This document shows, piece after piece, positions 24,030 through 34,159 of a DNA stretch of 64,000 nucleotides; the first letter of the stretch is position 1; each line of letters begins with the position of its first letter. The notes under the pieces were generated by a model. That model did no database searches and was not told the origin of the DNA. It saw nothing but the letters and a program-made list of their open reading frames with translations. Position numbers and translations under genes: made by a program. This DNA is from Reticulitermes lucifugus. Lineage: Eukaryota; Arthropoda; Insecta; Blattodea; Rhinotermitidae. The stretch lies in assembly GCA_026260175.1 (NCBI GenBank), contig JAKCWW010000598.1, forward strand, positions 1 to 64,000, written 5' to 3'.

Positions 24030-25560
24030 CATAATTTTCGTACAATTGTAAAACCTTATGGGACATAAAATGTATAAAAAATTTTGTTGCTTGCGTGGTG
24101 TGTTTAATTTCATTTTTTCGGTGTGTGAACCATTGGTGCAATATACCTTTGTTGTTGTTAAGACGAAACGTAGACCATAAAACAGCCGAAATGTCTGTAA
24201 TCTTTGTGAAAACAATGTTGATATTGAAGGGTTTATTTTATGCTCCGACTGAACATAAAATAAAATGTTGAAATTTCAATAAAGAATTATTGCGAGTATT
24301 ATAATTATTACATATTCGGAATATAAACGATATAGAAAAAATTATTCCGGTACACATGCCAAACTTTTTGCGTATAAAAACAAACTTTCTCAAAAATAAT
24401 TAACCTCAGTAATATTAAAATCTCAGAAATACAGACACAATTATACTACGATAGTAAACTTGACAGAATTATAATATGCATTAAGTGGTACTGCTGTGTA
24501 TAAAGTGCATTGAAAAATATGCGCACTACACCGATTCAAGCACACCCTGTTTTAAATACTAAAATTTCTGCTTGCTGGCATAAGCCTACACAATGGTACA
24601 ATAGCTAGCATTGCAAATATTATCAAGTTATTTTTATGTGACGATTCAAATTACTGTTACTTAGGCGTTAATTCACTTTTTATTTGATTGTGATATGTTC
24701 CCAACCACTTTTTTGGAAACACGTTGTAAGATATGGTTTTTTACATTAGTTGCCCCTTTTTTGTTCACTTCGTCAAATATACATAACTGACAAAATTAAA
24801 AAATTTATAAATTTTAATTTGAGCTTCCATTGAAGCGAACATTTAGTAGAGAACAAATAAGAAACACTAAGAAATGTGAACGAATTTTTATAAAAATGTA
24901 TCAGAAATGTGACTGGTAAGTGCCAAATTACGAAAGCAAGTATAAGAAAGGAATGGAACTTATTACATGCCATACAAGTACGATTATTAGGAATAGATAG
25001 ACATGCCACGTGGAAAGAATAAAAGCCCATCGTAGGCTATACTTAGACAAATACGAATGAAGGAGGCTTGCAGTGTTGTTTGAATCTTCGACGATGGCGT
25101 CGAAATACTCGAGGACGGACCTGAAGACCCAAATTTTGATGTTGATGATCAAAACGATTATGTTGATTGATTGTTATGGGCCCCCAACGCGATGTAAATA
25201 ATATTAGTAAATTGGATTGGTAGAAATAGGTTTATAATGACTGCAGGCGCAAAGAGAACCGGACATGACCAAATGATGACAATTTCACTTCCTTCCATAA
25301 AGAGACATTAATAGCCAATCAGATTCTTGGGCTTAATAGATGATGAATTTCATTTCATGTATAAACAAAAAAGTGAAACTCTATTGCTGACTGGACAAAG
25401 ATAAATACTCTACTTGATAAATGCAACTTTCGATCGTAGCCAGAAGTTCAAGAATAGGCCGAGAAACATGAATAGTTAACAAGGAAATGCGTTCTGAGAA
25501 GGGAAATTAGGCTTATTAGTATCTCACTTTCAAATACTCTTTAATATAGTAGACCGGAGG
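24030..25560. other. No recognised gene
   Basis: Very AT-rich sequence. The open frames are short, on opposing strands, and without domains. Confidence 0.5.
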
Positions 25561-25642
25561 CACATTATTTTTATCATTTACTATCACCTTTGTGCAGGAT
25601 ATTTAAAATTATATAACTGCAACAATGTTTATAGTGTATATA

Positions 25643-26969
25643 CAAGGTGTGATGAATAAGTTCCGAGACTGTTTCTGTAGCTCCGCTAGGGGGAGGAATA
25701 GGGAAGCGCCTCTTTGCTGGAATGTGGCCTTGAGTCTCCTCTTTCCACGGCGCAAAGGACGGCCCAAAACAGTTAGACAGTGCCTCTACAGCTTTGGTCA
25801 AACAAGCACGTGTACTTGTGCTTCGTTGCATTTTGGGCCACGTTCAAAATGTCGGGAGAAAAGAAAGAGCGTGTGTGCATCAAGTTATGCGTTGAACTTG
25901 GAAAAAACGGTGCGGATGCTTTTTAAATATTAAAACTGCTTTTGGTGATGAGTGCTTGAGTCGTGCACGCACGTTTGAACGGTTTGAAAGGTTTAAAGAA
26001 TGCCGACCTTCAGTCGATGACGATCCGCGATCCGGGCGACCGTCAACAAGCAGAAATTATGATTCTGCGACTCGTGTGCGAGAATTAATTCGTGCAAGTA
26101 GGCGATTACTAGTGCGTGAAATTTCTGAAGAAGTTAGCATATCTTACGGTACCTGTCAGCCATTTTGACAGAGGATTTGATCATGCGACTCGTTTCTGCG
26201 AAATTCGTTCCTCGTGTCCTCGCCAGCGAGCAGAAGGAACACTACTAGTCTGTCGTCATTAATCTCCTTCAAGAGGCAGACAAGGATAGAATTTCATGGA
26301 AGGCATCATCACAGGTGACGAGATATGGGTTTACGGATATGATCCGGAAAAGAAACGTCGATCTTCGCAATGGAAGTCGCCCGAGTCTCCAAGGCCGAAG
26401 AAAGCGCGTTAGGTGCTTTCCAAAGTGAAAGTCATGCTGATTGTTTTTTTGACATGAAAGGGATTGTTAAATATGAATACGTCCCCGAAGGTCAAACAGT
26501 TAATCAACATTACTATGTTGAGGTTCTGAAACGACTGAGACTCGCCGTTTGTCGCAAAAGGCCAAAGAACCGGGAATCTCGCGCCAACGCTCTGCATCAC
26601 AAAAATGCACCCGAGCACACAGCTCACTCAGTTCAGGTTCTTTTAGCAAATAATGTCATTCCTGTGGTTCAGGAACCACCCTACTCCCCTGACATGGCTC
26701 CCTGTGGTTTCTGGCTATTTCTCAAACTTAAAATGGCACTAAAAGGAAAGAGATTCAACGACGTTGACACCATCAAAGAGAATAGGACGATGTACCTGAG
26801 TGGTAAACTGAAAGACTCATTTAAAAAGTTTCCAATAATGGCAGAACCGGTGGCAGAAGTGCGTAGCTTTAGAAGGAGCCTATTTTGCAGGGGATTAAGT
26901 ATTTGTATCTGTAAGCAATAAAGATTACTTTTTAATGAACCAGTCTCGGAACTCATTGATCACATCTTG
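25643..26969 (+). mobile_element. mariner-family DNA transposon, 1327 bp, inactive
   Basis: The ends are inverted repeats. The left end is CAAGGTGTGATGAATAAGTT CCGAGACTG at 25643-25671, and the complement of the right end (26941-26969) reads CAAGATGTGATCAATGAGTT CCGAGACTG, 26 of 29 identical. TA dinucleotides flank both sides (25641-25642 and 26970-26971), the target duplication typical of Tc1/mariner elements. The length is normal for mariner. The element carries one broken transposase gene in plus orientation and lies inside LINE 2. Confidence 0.93.
25849..26921 (+). pseudogene. mariner transposase, frameshifted and catalytically dead
   Basis: The frame starts at ATG 25849 (MSGEKKERVCIKLCVELGKN), is broken near 25920, and resumes with KTAFGDECLSRARTFERFER and SVDDDPRSGRPSTS, the paired helix-turn-helix DNA-binding region. 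A later frame holds ITGDEIWVYGYDPEKKRRSS with the first catalytic aspartate (codon 26317-26319), a stop after RPKKAR, and then a frame change in a seven-T run near 26445. In the last frame (26370-26921) the second catalytic aspartate is K (LHHKNAPEH, codon 26601-26603) and the third is G (SPDMAPCGFW, codon 26706-26708). Their spacing of 34 intervening residues fits a D,D34D mariner. The enzyme would have cut and pasted the element. With two catalytic residues lost it cannot, apart from the frameshifts. Confidence 0.92.
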
Positions 26970-26999
26970 TAGTTTTTTCAGCTTTTCTGTAGTTACAAT

Positions 27000-28065
27000 T
27001 TACGGTACGTGTAATGTTATTTCGCATTTTCGATATTTTGTACTTTTACTTTAGTACTTTCCGAAGAATATGTTCAGTGCTCAGTGTGGTTGTTTTCTGC
27101 AGTTCCTTGATTTCGTGTTTTCCCAGCATGTCGCTCAGGTGTTTCTGAATGATTTTGAGATGGACCCAGTTGCCCCTACTATTAATGGTATCACCTTTAT
27201 TTTTACATTCCACGTGCGCTGTATTTCTATTGTAAGGATTTTATACTTAGGAATAATGTCGGCTTCTTTCTTTACCACATTTCTGTCTCCTCAAATTGCA
27301 ACATCTATTAACATACATGTTCCTTTTTCGTTATTACTGATTATGATATCCGGATTATTGTTAGGGATGGTTAAGTCGGTTTACACTTGTTAATTCCATA
27401 ATATGGTTACCTAACTTTCATGACTTGTTTCCACTAATTTTGGTACACGCTCATAACAGTGTTCATTTTCCAATTATATCCCTATTTCCGTGCATATATT
27501 AAATCTTAGTTGAGCACACACTCTATCATGTCTCGTTATGTATTGTTCTTTTGCCAATATTGGACATGCTGATATAACGTGGTCTACTGTCTTGTCAAAT
27601 GGTTTACGTAGTCTGCATTTGCCCTCTGTTTCTATTTGTAATAATTTTGTTGCAAGGTATTTGATTTGTAATCACGAATCTTGTGCTGCTTTTATCTCAC
27701 TTTCAGTTTTTTATTTCAGATCTCCCGTCGACAGCCATACGAACGTGTCTTCCTCACTAATAAGCTGTCTAGTTATACTTCTAATGAACTGGATATACGT
27801 TACTTTGCTTTCCCATTTTTAAGGACTCTCCTAAATTTGCTTTCTTCGTGTTGTATGCCTTCCTGTTTTGTTAATGTTCTCATATATTTGGTATTATTAT
27901 GCTACAGCCTTTGTTCCCCTTTTAATTGTTGAATTCATATGTGGTTAATTGCTTTCGTGGCTTTTAACAATATCTACAAAATTGTCTTCTTTATACTTTG
28001 TATTCAAATATTATGCAATTTTGTTTATCTTTGCTTTATATGTCGCTTTAATTTGTAGCAGGTCT
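27000..28065 (-). pseudogene. LINE 2 ORF, linker, Cys-rich motif and RLE endonuclease
   Basis: Minus-strand translation gives GLLQIKATYKAKINKIA (about 28060-28010), WLSTGDLK and KTESEIKAAQDS, then KCRLRKPFDKTVDHVISACP followed by ILAKEQYITRHDRVCAQL (about 27630-27520), and PDIIISNNEKGTCMLIDVAI (about 27355-27300), followed by EIQRTWNVKIKVIPLIVGAT. The Cys-rich motif keeps C-H-C, but the second cysteine is R, as in LINE 1. The PD and the later D of the restriction-like endonuclease site are preserved in sequence, although in-frame stops break the protein (for example directly after LIDVAI). The reverse transcriptase is not present in this copy. Confidence 0.7.
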
Positions 28066-28071
28066 CTTCCT

Positions 28072-28125
28072 CCTTCTTTCTTTCTTTCTTTCTTTCTTTA
28101 TTTATTATTATTATTATTATTGTTG
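28072..28125. repeat. (TTTC)n(TTA)n microsatellite
   Basis: About seven TTTC units run into about seven TTA units. Confidence 0.85.
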
Positions 28126-28339
28126 TTAGTGAGTTTGATTTATCCTTCTTTTTTGGGACTACTCTCCGGTAGTACCAACTCCTGTATTTAATACATATAT
28201 TATTTACAATAATTTTTCTTGTTGGAATACATATATCTCACTTTGTCCAAATGTCTGTTTAAATTGGTAAAAAAAATAGGTAACAGTGAAGTTTCCCTGT
28301 CTACGCCAAAAAAGCATAATGGGGAAATGGATGTGCAGA

Positions 28340-28570
28340 TGCAGCCATTCTTAAATGACACTGGAAGGAGGGAAGTGGTTAACTTCACGCCCCGGCCGCT
28401 TCACCTCCAGGAAAGGACCCTTGCACACACTAAATAGGAGGGTGGGTGGACCTCACAGTCGGTCTGGAGGTTTTGGAGAAGAAAAAAATTTCTAGCGCCC
28501 GCCGGGTTTCAAAATGCAGGTCGTCCAACCCACAGCCCAGCTGCTATTCAGATTACGCTACCCTGCCTAA
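28340..28570 (-). repeat. SINE family B copy
   Basis: In plus-strand order it reads GGTTAACTTCACGCCCCGGC, ATAGGAGGGTGGGTGGACC, TCGGTCTGGAGG and then CCGCCGGGTTTCAAAATGCA near 28500-28520, which on the minus strand is a B-box-like GTTTGAAACCC. The complement of 33853-34157 has the same order. Confidence 0.55.
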
Positions 28571-28574
28571 GATG

Positions 28575-29490
28575 TAGTAACCATTACAACTTATACTATC
28601 TTATCTGCTACCTCCTCTAAAATATTCAGCAATATTTTATTTAAAAATTCTACTCATCATTTTCTAGTTGTTGAATAACTACTCAATATATGTTTTACGT
28701 CCTCTTTACCTAAACATAAAGGATATCTTCATTTATCCATTTTCTTGGAAGTATGCAGCAAAGTGCTTTACCTGAAATATTATTCCAGATGGGTAGATAA
28801 AATGTAAACTTTGAAATTTCTTTCCTTTTCTCTCTCACGCTACAAAAGAAGAATCGTCGGGAAATACTTCTAAACCTGCTAAACCCGAAGCGATGGGGGG
28901 GGGGGGTGGAAATCGTTACTGAAATACATTGCATTTATTTCAGGGAAAACAAAATCTTCAGCTCTGGTTTTCCCAAGCAGTGGTCTCGTTCCTCCTTCCG
29001 TAAAGGTAAGAACAATGGACACAGAGAGACCAAGAGGAATGTTTTATCTAACGAAGCTCTCGATTGATGAAAGTTATATGACATCGGTGGTACATGAATG
29101 AAATACGAGCATGGAGCACTGGTGATGAAACACTGACAGGCTGAAATGAAATGGACGGAGAAAAACCTCTCCCACTACCCCATACTCCACATGAACTGGT
29201 CCGTTATCGAACTCGGGCTTTCAAGTTGAGAAGCTGGCGGAAATTTCGGATGTGAAGTTCTTAAAGTGATAGGAAGGGAATCGTTTTTTGTCGTGCAGTG
29301 CAGGAAAGACATTGAGAAAATTGTTGACTGGATAAGGGCTGGATTTTATTATTAATACCTGATGTTTGTATGGAAGCATGCAGTGCAACGTGTCATTGAG
29401 GTAAGAACTCGACATTTTCCCGAGGATCGAGGTGAACAAGGAAAAGATGATTGAGGTGGCAGGTCCAGGACCTGACGATGCATATGGACT
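28575..29490. other. No recognised gene
   Basis: A 13-base G run lies at about 28896-28908. No recognised features otherwise. Confidence 0.5.
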
Positions 29491-29501
29491 TCCATCTAGT
29501 T

Positions 29502-30568
29502 CAGCGTTTCCCAACGTGGGCGGTAGCGCCCCTTTGGGGGACGCTACAGTTTTTCAGGAGGCATTTGATGTGACTACAAATTTTAGGGGGGGGTTAGGTT
29601 TATTAGGGGGCGTTGACATTGGAGTTCGAATGCGATCTCTTAAGCATTTAAGTTTAATTTGATTAAATACATAAATCATTCATTTTTAAACGCTGTTATC
29701 ACCAGTGAGAACGTATTAAATAGTCTCAATTCACGGAAATAACACTAGGGTGTGCTCTTTAGTAAACATATTCTGAAACGCGGCAAGTGTCGTATTAACA
29801 AAGGGGGATATTAGCCCCACCCTGCCCTAGGCAATGTTCCGACGCTATCGTGAGGGAAGTTGGAAATAACCGCGAGAAAGTGATCTGTGTGCTGTGGGAT
29901 TAGGGGTATTGGCGGAGGGGCATTCTTGCAACGGATGGGTAAAAAATCCATTCATTTGCAAAGCGGAAGACCAAGAACTTGGTTTGCAAGAAGAAATCAT
30001 TGATCTTCAAAATGATGAAGAATCGAAGCAAATCTCCAAAAGCAGGGGACATCAAGCCATGTGGCTGAAACATCATGAGAAATTTCCCGCTCTGTGGAGA
30101 AAAGCCAAACTTCTTTATATTGCTTTTCCATCTTCTTATCTCGTTGAACGAGGATTTAGTGCGGTGAATTGCATACTAGTGAAGAAACGGAACCGTTTGG
30201 ATGTTGTAAATCGTGGTGACTTAAGACTCTTTCTATCCAAGTTTACTCCAGATATTGTGAAATTAACTAAAAACCATTAAGCTCAAGGATCACACTAGTA
30301 TTTTGTAAGTAAGCAAGTCTCATTTTATCTACTTTGCTATAACTATGTATGTTAATAATGCATGCTAACAATTTAATGTGTAATCTAAGTGCAACAAAAA
30401 GGCATGATAAAAATAGTCAGTAATAATCATTGAAAATTCCTTTTATGTTAAAGTACTCAAATTTTACGTGCATAATATGAAGCATTGGCGTAAAGTAGTC
30501 TGAGGGGGGTGTTTGGCCGAAAACATTTCGTAGAGGGGCGTTGGGCATAAAATGTTTGGGTAACGCTA
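29502..30568 (+). mobile_element. hAT transposon, internally deleted, 1067 bp
   Basis: The left end reads CAGCGTTTCCCAACGTGGGC, and the complement of the right end reads TAGCGTTACCCAAACATTTT. CAGNGNTTCCCAA is typical of hAT termini. The flanking octamers are ATCTAGTT (29494-29501) and ATATAGCT (30569-30576), matching at 6 of 8 positions, as expected for an old 8-bp hAT target duplication. Inside is only the C-terminal end of a hAT transposase, so the element is a deletion derivative. GGGG-containing subterminal blocks occur near both ends. Confidence 0.75.
29894..30280 (+). pseudogene. hAT transposase C-terminal dimerisation region
   Basis: A 128-codon open stretch without stops ends at TAA 30278-30280. 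WVKNPF occurs near the start, and the main block reads HHEKFPALWRKAKLLYIAF, PSSYLVERGFSAVNCILVKK and RNRLDVVNRGDLRLFL. This is the hAT C-terminal dimerisation motif (the FPxSYLxExGFS and RNRL signatures), related to ZBED/FAM200-type proteins that descend from hAT transposases. The catalytic core expected upstream is absent. The first codon of the open stretch is GTG and there is no credible start, so it is a remnant rather than a gene. The unbroken frame suggests a fairly recent deletion, or that chance spared it. Confidence 0.75.
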
Positions 30569-30579
30569 ATATAGCTTTC

Positions 30580-31825
30580 CGCCATTAACGTACGCGAAAC
30601 CTGATGGTAGTCTTTATATGTAGTTGCTTTATTTTAAACGCGTATCTTACAGAATGTCTTATTGAGGTCTGATTCAGGTTTGTTTCGTCTCTATTATTTT
30701 GAATGAACAATGAAAAATTTAGGTGCACTAAAGAGAGAGTGAGAGAGATAGAGACGCTTTTTATTTAGCGACCCTGTTATTTGCCAGGATTAAGTAGCAT
30801 CAATGATAGCAAGTGAATGTGGGTGTATAACATTGGGTGAATACTAACGACAAGGGAAATCTGAAACACTTAGAGGAAACCCTGTTCTATTGCCACTTTG
30901 TAACCAAAATTCCCACATGGACAGGCCTCGTATCGTATTACAAGGTAATACAAACGTAAAATCCGTCGGTAGCATACCAACGGAATTTCACTTCTGAATT
31001 AGAAATATGTGTCAATTGGTACAACTTTATGTCTCTATCAACGGCCATGTGGCAAGAAACGTAATTATTTCTTCAACAAAACGTGTTGTTATCGGACCAT
31101 ACCATTCTGGTTGTTAAACGTAGACGTCAGCAATCACGCTGGCTAGACAAACACTGGCCCTCGTCGAAATATATGGAATGTATCCCTTTAACGCGGAAAT
31201 CAGCACTGCAGCATCGCTGTCTTTCGCTCTACTCTTCGCAGTCCCACTTTAAAGAAATATTCTGTACCAGAAGCAGCAGATGTTCAAATCCGAATATTTT
31301 GGAAAGGATACTTATTTTATGTCCAATCTGCTCCTGCTCTCCACAGTTAACAATTTCCTAAAATCCCATCATCCAAGGGCAGTAGTCGTATTTGAAGAAT
31401 GAAACTCATTTAAACATCTATAAAAATTCAGTTCTTACCTCACTGATAACAAACTGCTTCCATTAAACAGCGAATCAGTTATTTCTCTTTGGGAAAATAA
31501 TTGTTGTTTATTCTGGGAAACCTACAAAACGCACTAATAAATAAAACCAGCGGGCAAATTAGAGTCAAATCAGGTAATGAATTGAAAACTTTCTCCTTGT
31601 TTTAGATGTGCCTCAGCTTCCGTTTACCTGAAGGATAATCTGTAAGTGATGTTGAATATACAAGACTGCAGAACAACAAACATCTCATCAACTTCATGGA
31701 TCAGAGTCCGTAAAGTACACTCTCAATTAGTCAAAATAATCTTCGCCTTCTATGCTACACATACGTTTATTACCACGGTAAAAAAAACCACGTAAAATAA
31801 AGTTCTGCCTGTGCTCAAACACCAC
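30580..31825. other. No recognised gene
   Basis: A purine-rich GAGAGAGTGAGAGAGATAGA tract lies near 30735. Open frames at 31083-31361 lack domains. Confidence 0.5.
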
Positions 31826-31829
31826 ATCA

Positions 31830-32060
31830 TGAACACTTAGGGGAAGTGGAGGTATAGCTCTACGTCTCCTTAATCTAAGCTCTAGAACGACACTAACGAC
31901 CAGATTCATTCCCCAGTCACTAAATCTGCAGTGGAAAAGCCTTCGAAACCCATAAGATAGGAGGCTGGGTAGGCCATATAGCCTGTTTTTGATGCTGTGG
32001 AAAAGAAAAAATCCTGGCCCCGCCTTGATTCGAGACACCTTTCGGCTTTCGTTCAGAGCA
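31830..32060 (-). repeat. SINE family B copy
   Basis: The minus-strand order matches the family: a GGAAGTGGAGGTATAGCTCT block, TAAGATAGGAGGCTGGGTAG at about 31955, and GATTCGAGACACC near 32030 as the tRNA-like B-box region. Confidence 0.55.
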
Positions 32061-32269
32061 TAGGCTATTCACTAAACAGACGCAGATATCCGGACCTTTT
32101 CAATCTACTTCTAAGATCATTAAGCCATCTGTATGTCTACGTGCCCCCTACTTCAACTTTTGAACGAGTAACATAGCCTATAGGCAACTTATAATAAGTT
32201 TTTCATAAAGATAAATCAAGACAGCAATAATGGCGGATTAAAGTTCTCACGCGTGTGTTAAAAATATTC

Positions 32270-32470
32270 AAGTCTTCTGGGATGTTACCTTTCCCCGACT
32301 GGTAAATATCACCAGCGTTTCAGAGGCGCATACTATCTCCACCTCCAGGGTCAAGCAGTTTCAACGTTTCGCAGGAGCGTAGTGCCATCATCGTCGGAGT
32401 CAAATAGTCCACGAAGACCTCTGCGCCCTTATGATTGAGGCACTACACTTCTCTGAAACACTGATAACTA
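32270..32470 (+). repeat. YQRF-type dispersed repeat
   Basis: Contains CTTCTGGGATGTTACC, CACCAGCGTTTCAGAGGCG, CTATCTCCACCTCCAGGGTC and then a second TTTCAACGTTTCGCAGGAGC, the usual core motifs of this family, here repeated twice. Confidence 0.5.
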
Positions 32471-32486
32471 CTTAAAATATTCGACA

Positions 32487-32507
32487 ATAATGATCATAAT
32501 AATAATA

Positions 32508-32550
<43 letters not shown>
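32487..32550. repeat. (TAA)n microsatellite
   Basis: About twenty trinucleotide units with two interruptions near the left end. Confidence 0.9.
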
Positions 32551-32552
<2 letters not shown>

Positions 32553-32559
32553 GGGTAGA

Positions 32560-33850
32560 ACTTGAAATCTTTGCTGTAGGAATGTAAGCTTCGAGTTCCG
32601 CTCAGAACTGCTTGTAATTTGCATTCCTGTTGTTACTGTGACTGAGACACAATGATAGGGCGATGCTGAGCTTTCTCGCCACTTTTTATTACATGCGAAA
32701 AGACTATGTTCTATGTGTGTTGCATAGGAATCTACTCAGCGGATCCATATTTATATGTTGCGTGCAAGCCGCATGCGCAAAGCTTGAGGTGGTGAGTTTA
32801 TACTCGATCGCGCGTGGCGCCAGTTGTCGTCTGCTGCATGAGCTCCGCCCATGTACACAGTGCAGCCAATATCACAGGCTTCAGTTTGCGCTAAATAAGC
32901 AGCCACTGAAGTAAGTACTCGCAGGCGGAACCTGAGCACTCACAAGAATTCAGATTCGGTTTGGATGTGATATACTGCAACCTCTTAACATACAATGGTA
33001 ATTAATGTCGAACACTTACTTTAACATTAAAAATACTCCGCATTTGTCTGTCATATTTACGGGTTTCTTATGTGTTTATCAGAACGAACCAAAATTATTT
33101 CCATACACAACAGTGTCTTCTGCGTTGTCATGTACCAACGTTTCGGAGAAATTTGCTGCCACCGCAAATTTTTCTCACCCATTTCCTCAACTCAGTTTTT
33201 TATCTCCTTGCCTAATTGTTTTCGTCTCTCCCCATCTTGGTGCTACCTATTCCCATTGATTCGCTCATAGAATCGTGTCTCTTCCCCCTGTCACTCTACC
33301 TTCCTACGTTTTTCCCGTCTCGGCAAATTTCTGAAGGAGCACATTCCAGAAGACAGTGTTCTGCACAGTTACCACCGTGAGATCCTCAGAACTATGAAAC
33401 GAAAGTAACTGAATGTCTCTCTAATTGAGACGTCGTCTTTTCCCGTAAGGTAGAAACTGAACTTAATATATTTTTGACACATTGTTGCCTTCATAGGATT
33501 AGTAAATGTTTCTAGTAACGAAAATAACATATCGTATGCGACATATTTTATTAATATAAGAAAATAGTAACAAGGTAAATTTGTCCCTGTGTGTAAATAA
33601 GCAACGTGGCTTGTGGACATATCGGGTGCCGGGTGTAGCAGTAAAGTATTTACTTCGCTGCCAGAAAGACGTGAATGAAAATGCCCCAGCCGCTCTTTAC
33701 CAAGTATGGATTACGTAGGAGCCCATAGGCCCCTTTGATAGTCTGGACATTGGGACGACAAAAAGAAACAGAGTTACCATGTCTGAAATCAAACCCTAGT
33801 TGTCTGGGTGCATAGTCAGTGAACACAACAACAACAACAACAACACAAGT
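32560..33850. other. No recognised gene; CpG patch at 32760-32940
   Basis: At 32760-32830 CpG dinucleotides are locally frequent (CGATCGCGCGTGGCGCC), followed by CGCTAAATAAGC at 32887 and a GAAGTAAGT donor-like string near 32908. This could be a promoter with a first exon, but nothing else supports it. The tail end (33610-33850) finishes in an (AAC)n run at 33826-33845. Confidence 0.3.
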
Positions 33851-33852
33851 AA

Positions 33853-34157
33853 CAATGGTGGACCGGGATAGTGTAGTCAGTATAACGACTCGCTACGAGC
33901 TGGACGGTCCGGGGATCGAATAGCGGTGAGGGGCGAGATTTTCAGCACCCGTCCAGACCGGCCCTGGGGCCAATCCAGCCTCCTGTACAATGGGTACCGG
34001 CTCATTCCTGGCGATAAAGGGGCCGGGGCGTGGCGTTGACCACCCACCCCTATCTAGCGCCGATGTTACAGAAAGAGTAGAGCTAGACCTCTACTCCCTC
34101 TCTGGGTCCTCATGTCCTGTTCGAGGGTAAACTTTACCTTTACCTTTACCTTTACAA
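33853..34157 (+). repeat. SINE family B, best copy in the window
   Basis: It begins at a tRNA-like head (GACCGGGATAGTGTAGTCAG and GGTCCGGGGATCGAA, about 33855-33922). The body follows with GACCGGCCCTGGGGCCAATC, CAGCCTCCTGTACAATGGGT, AAAGGGGCCGGGGCGTGGCG and CCCCTATCTAGCGCCGATG, and the tail is four TTTACC units at 34132-34155. Other copies share these blocks in either orientation. The head suggests transcription by RNA polymerase III and mobilisation by a LINE, but I cannot say which. Confidence 0.7.
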
Positions 34158-34159
34158 GT

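Larger units (their letters stand above)
25564..28071 (-). mobile_element. Second copy of the RLE-type LINE (LINE 2), split by mariner
   Basis: The segments 25564-25642 and 26970-28071 together form a minus-strand LINE of the same family as LINE 1. Its 3' end at 25564-25640 (GTGCAGGATATTTAAAATTA) aligns with the 3' end of LINE 1 at 3903-3940 (ATGTAGGGTATTTACAATTA), which shows that the mariner interrupts the LINE rather than flanking it. The 5' part fades out around a (TTTC)n(TTA)n microsatellite at 28072-28125. Confidence 0.72.

Noticed and set aside
32760-32940. Possible promoter and first exon at a CpG patch
   Set aside because: TATA-like and donor-like strings are present, but no skew change or coding exon follows, so it was not listed as a regulatory feature.
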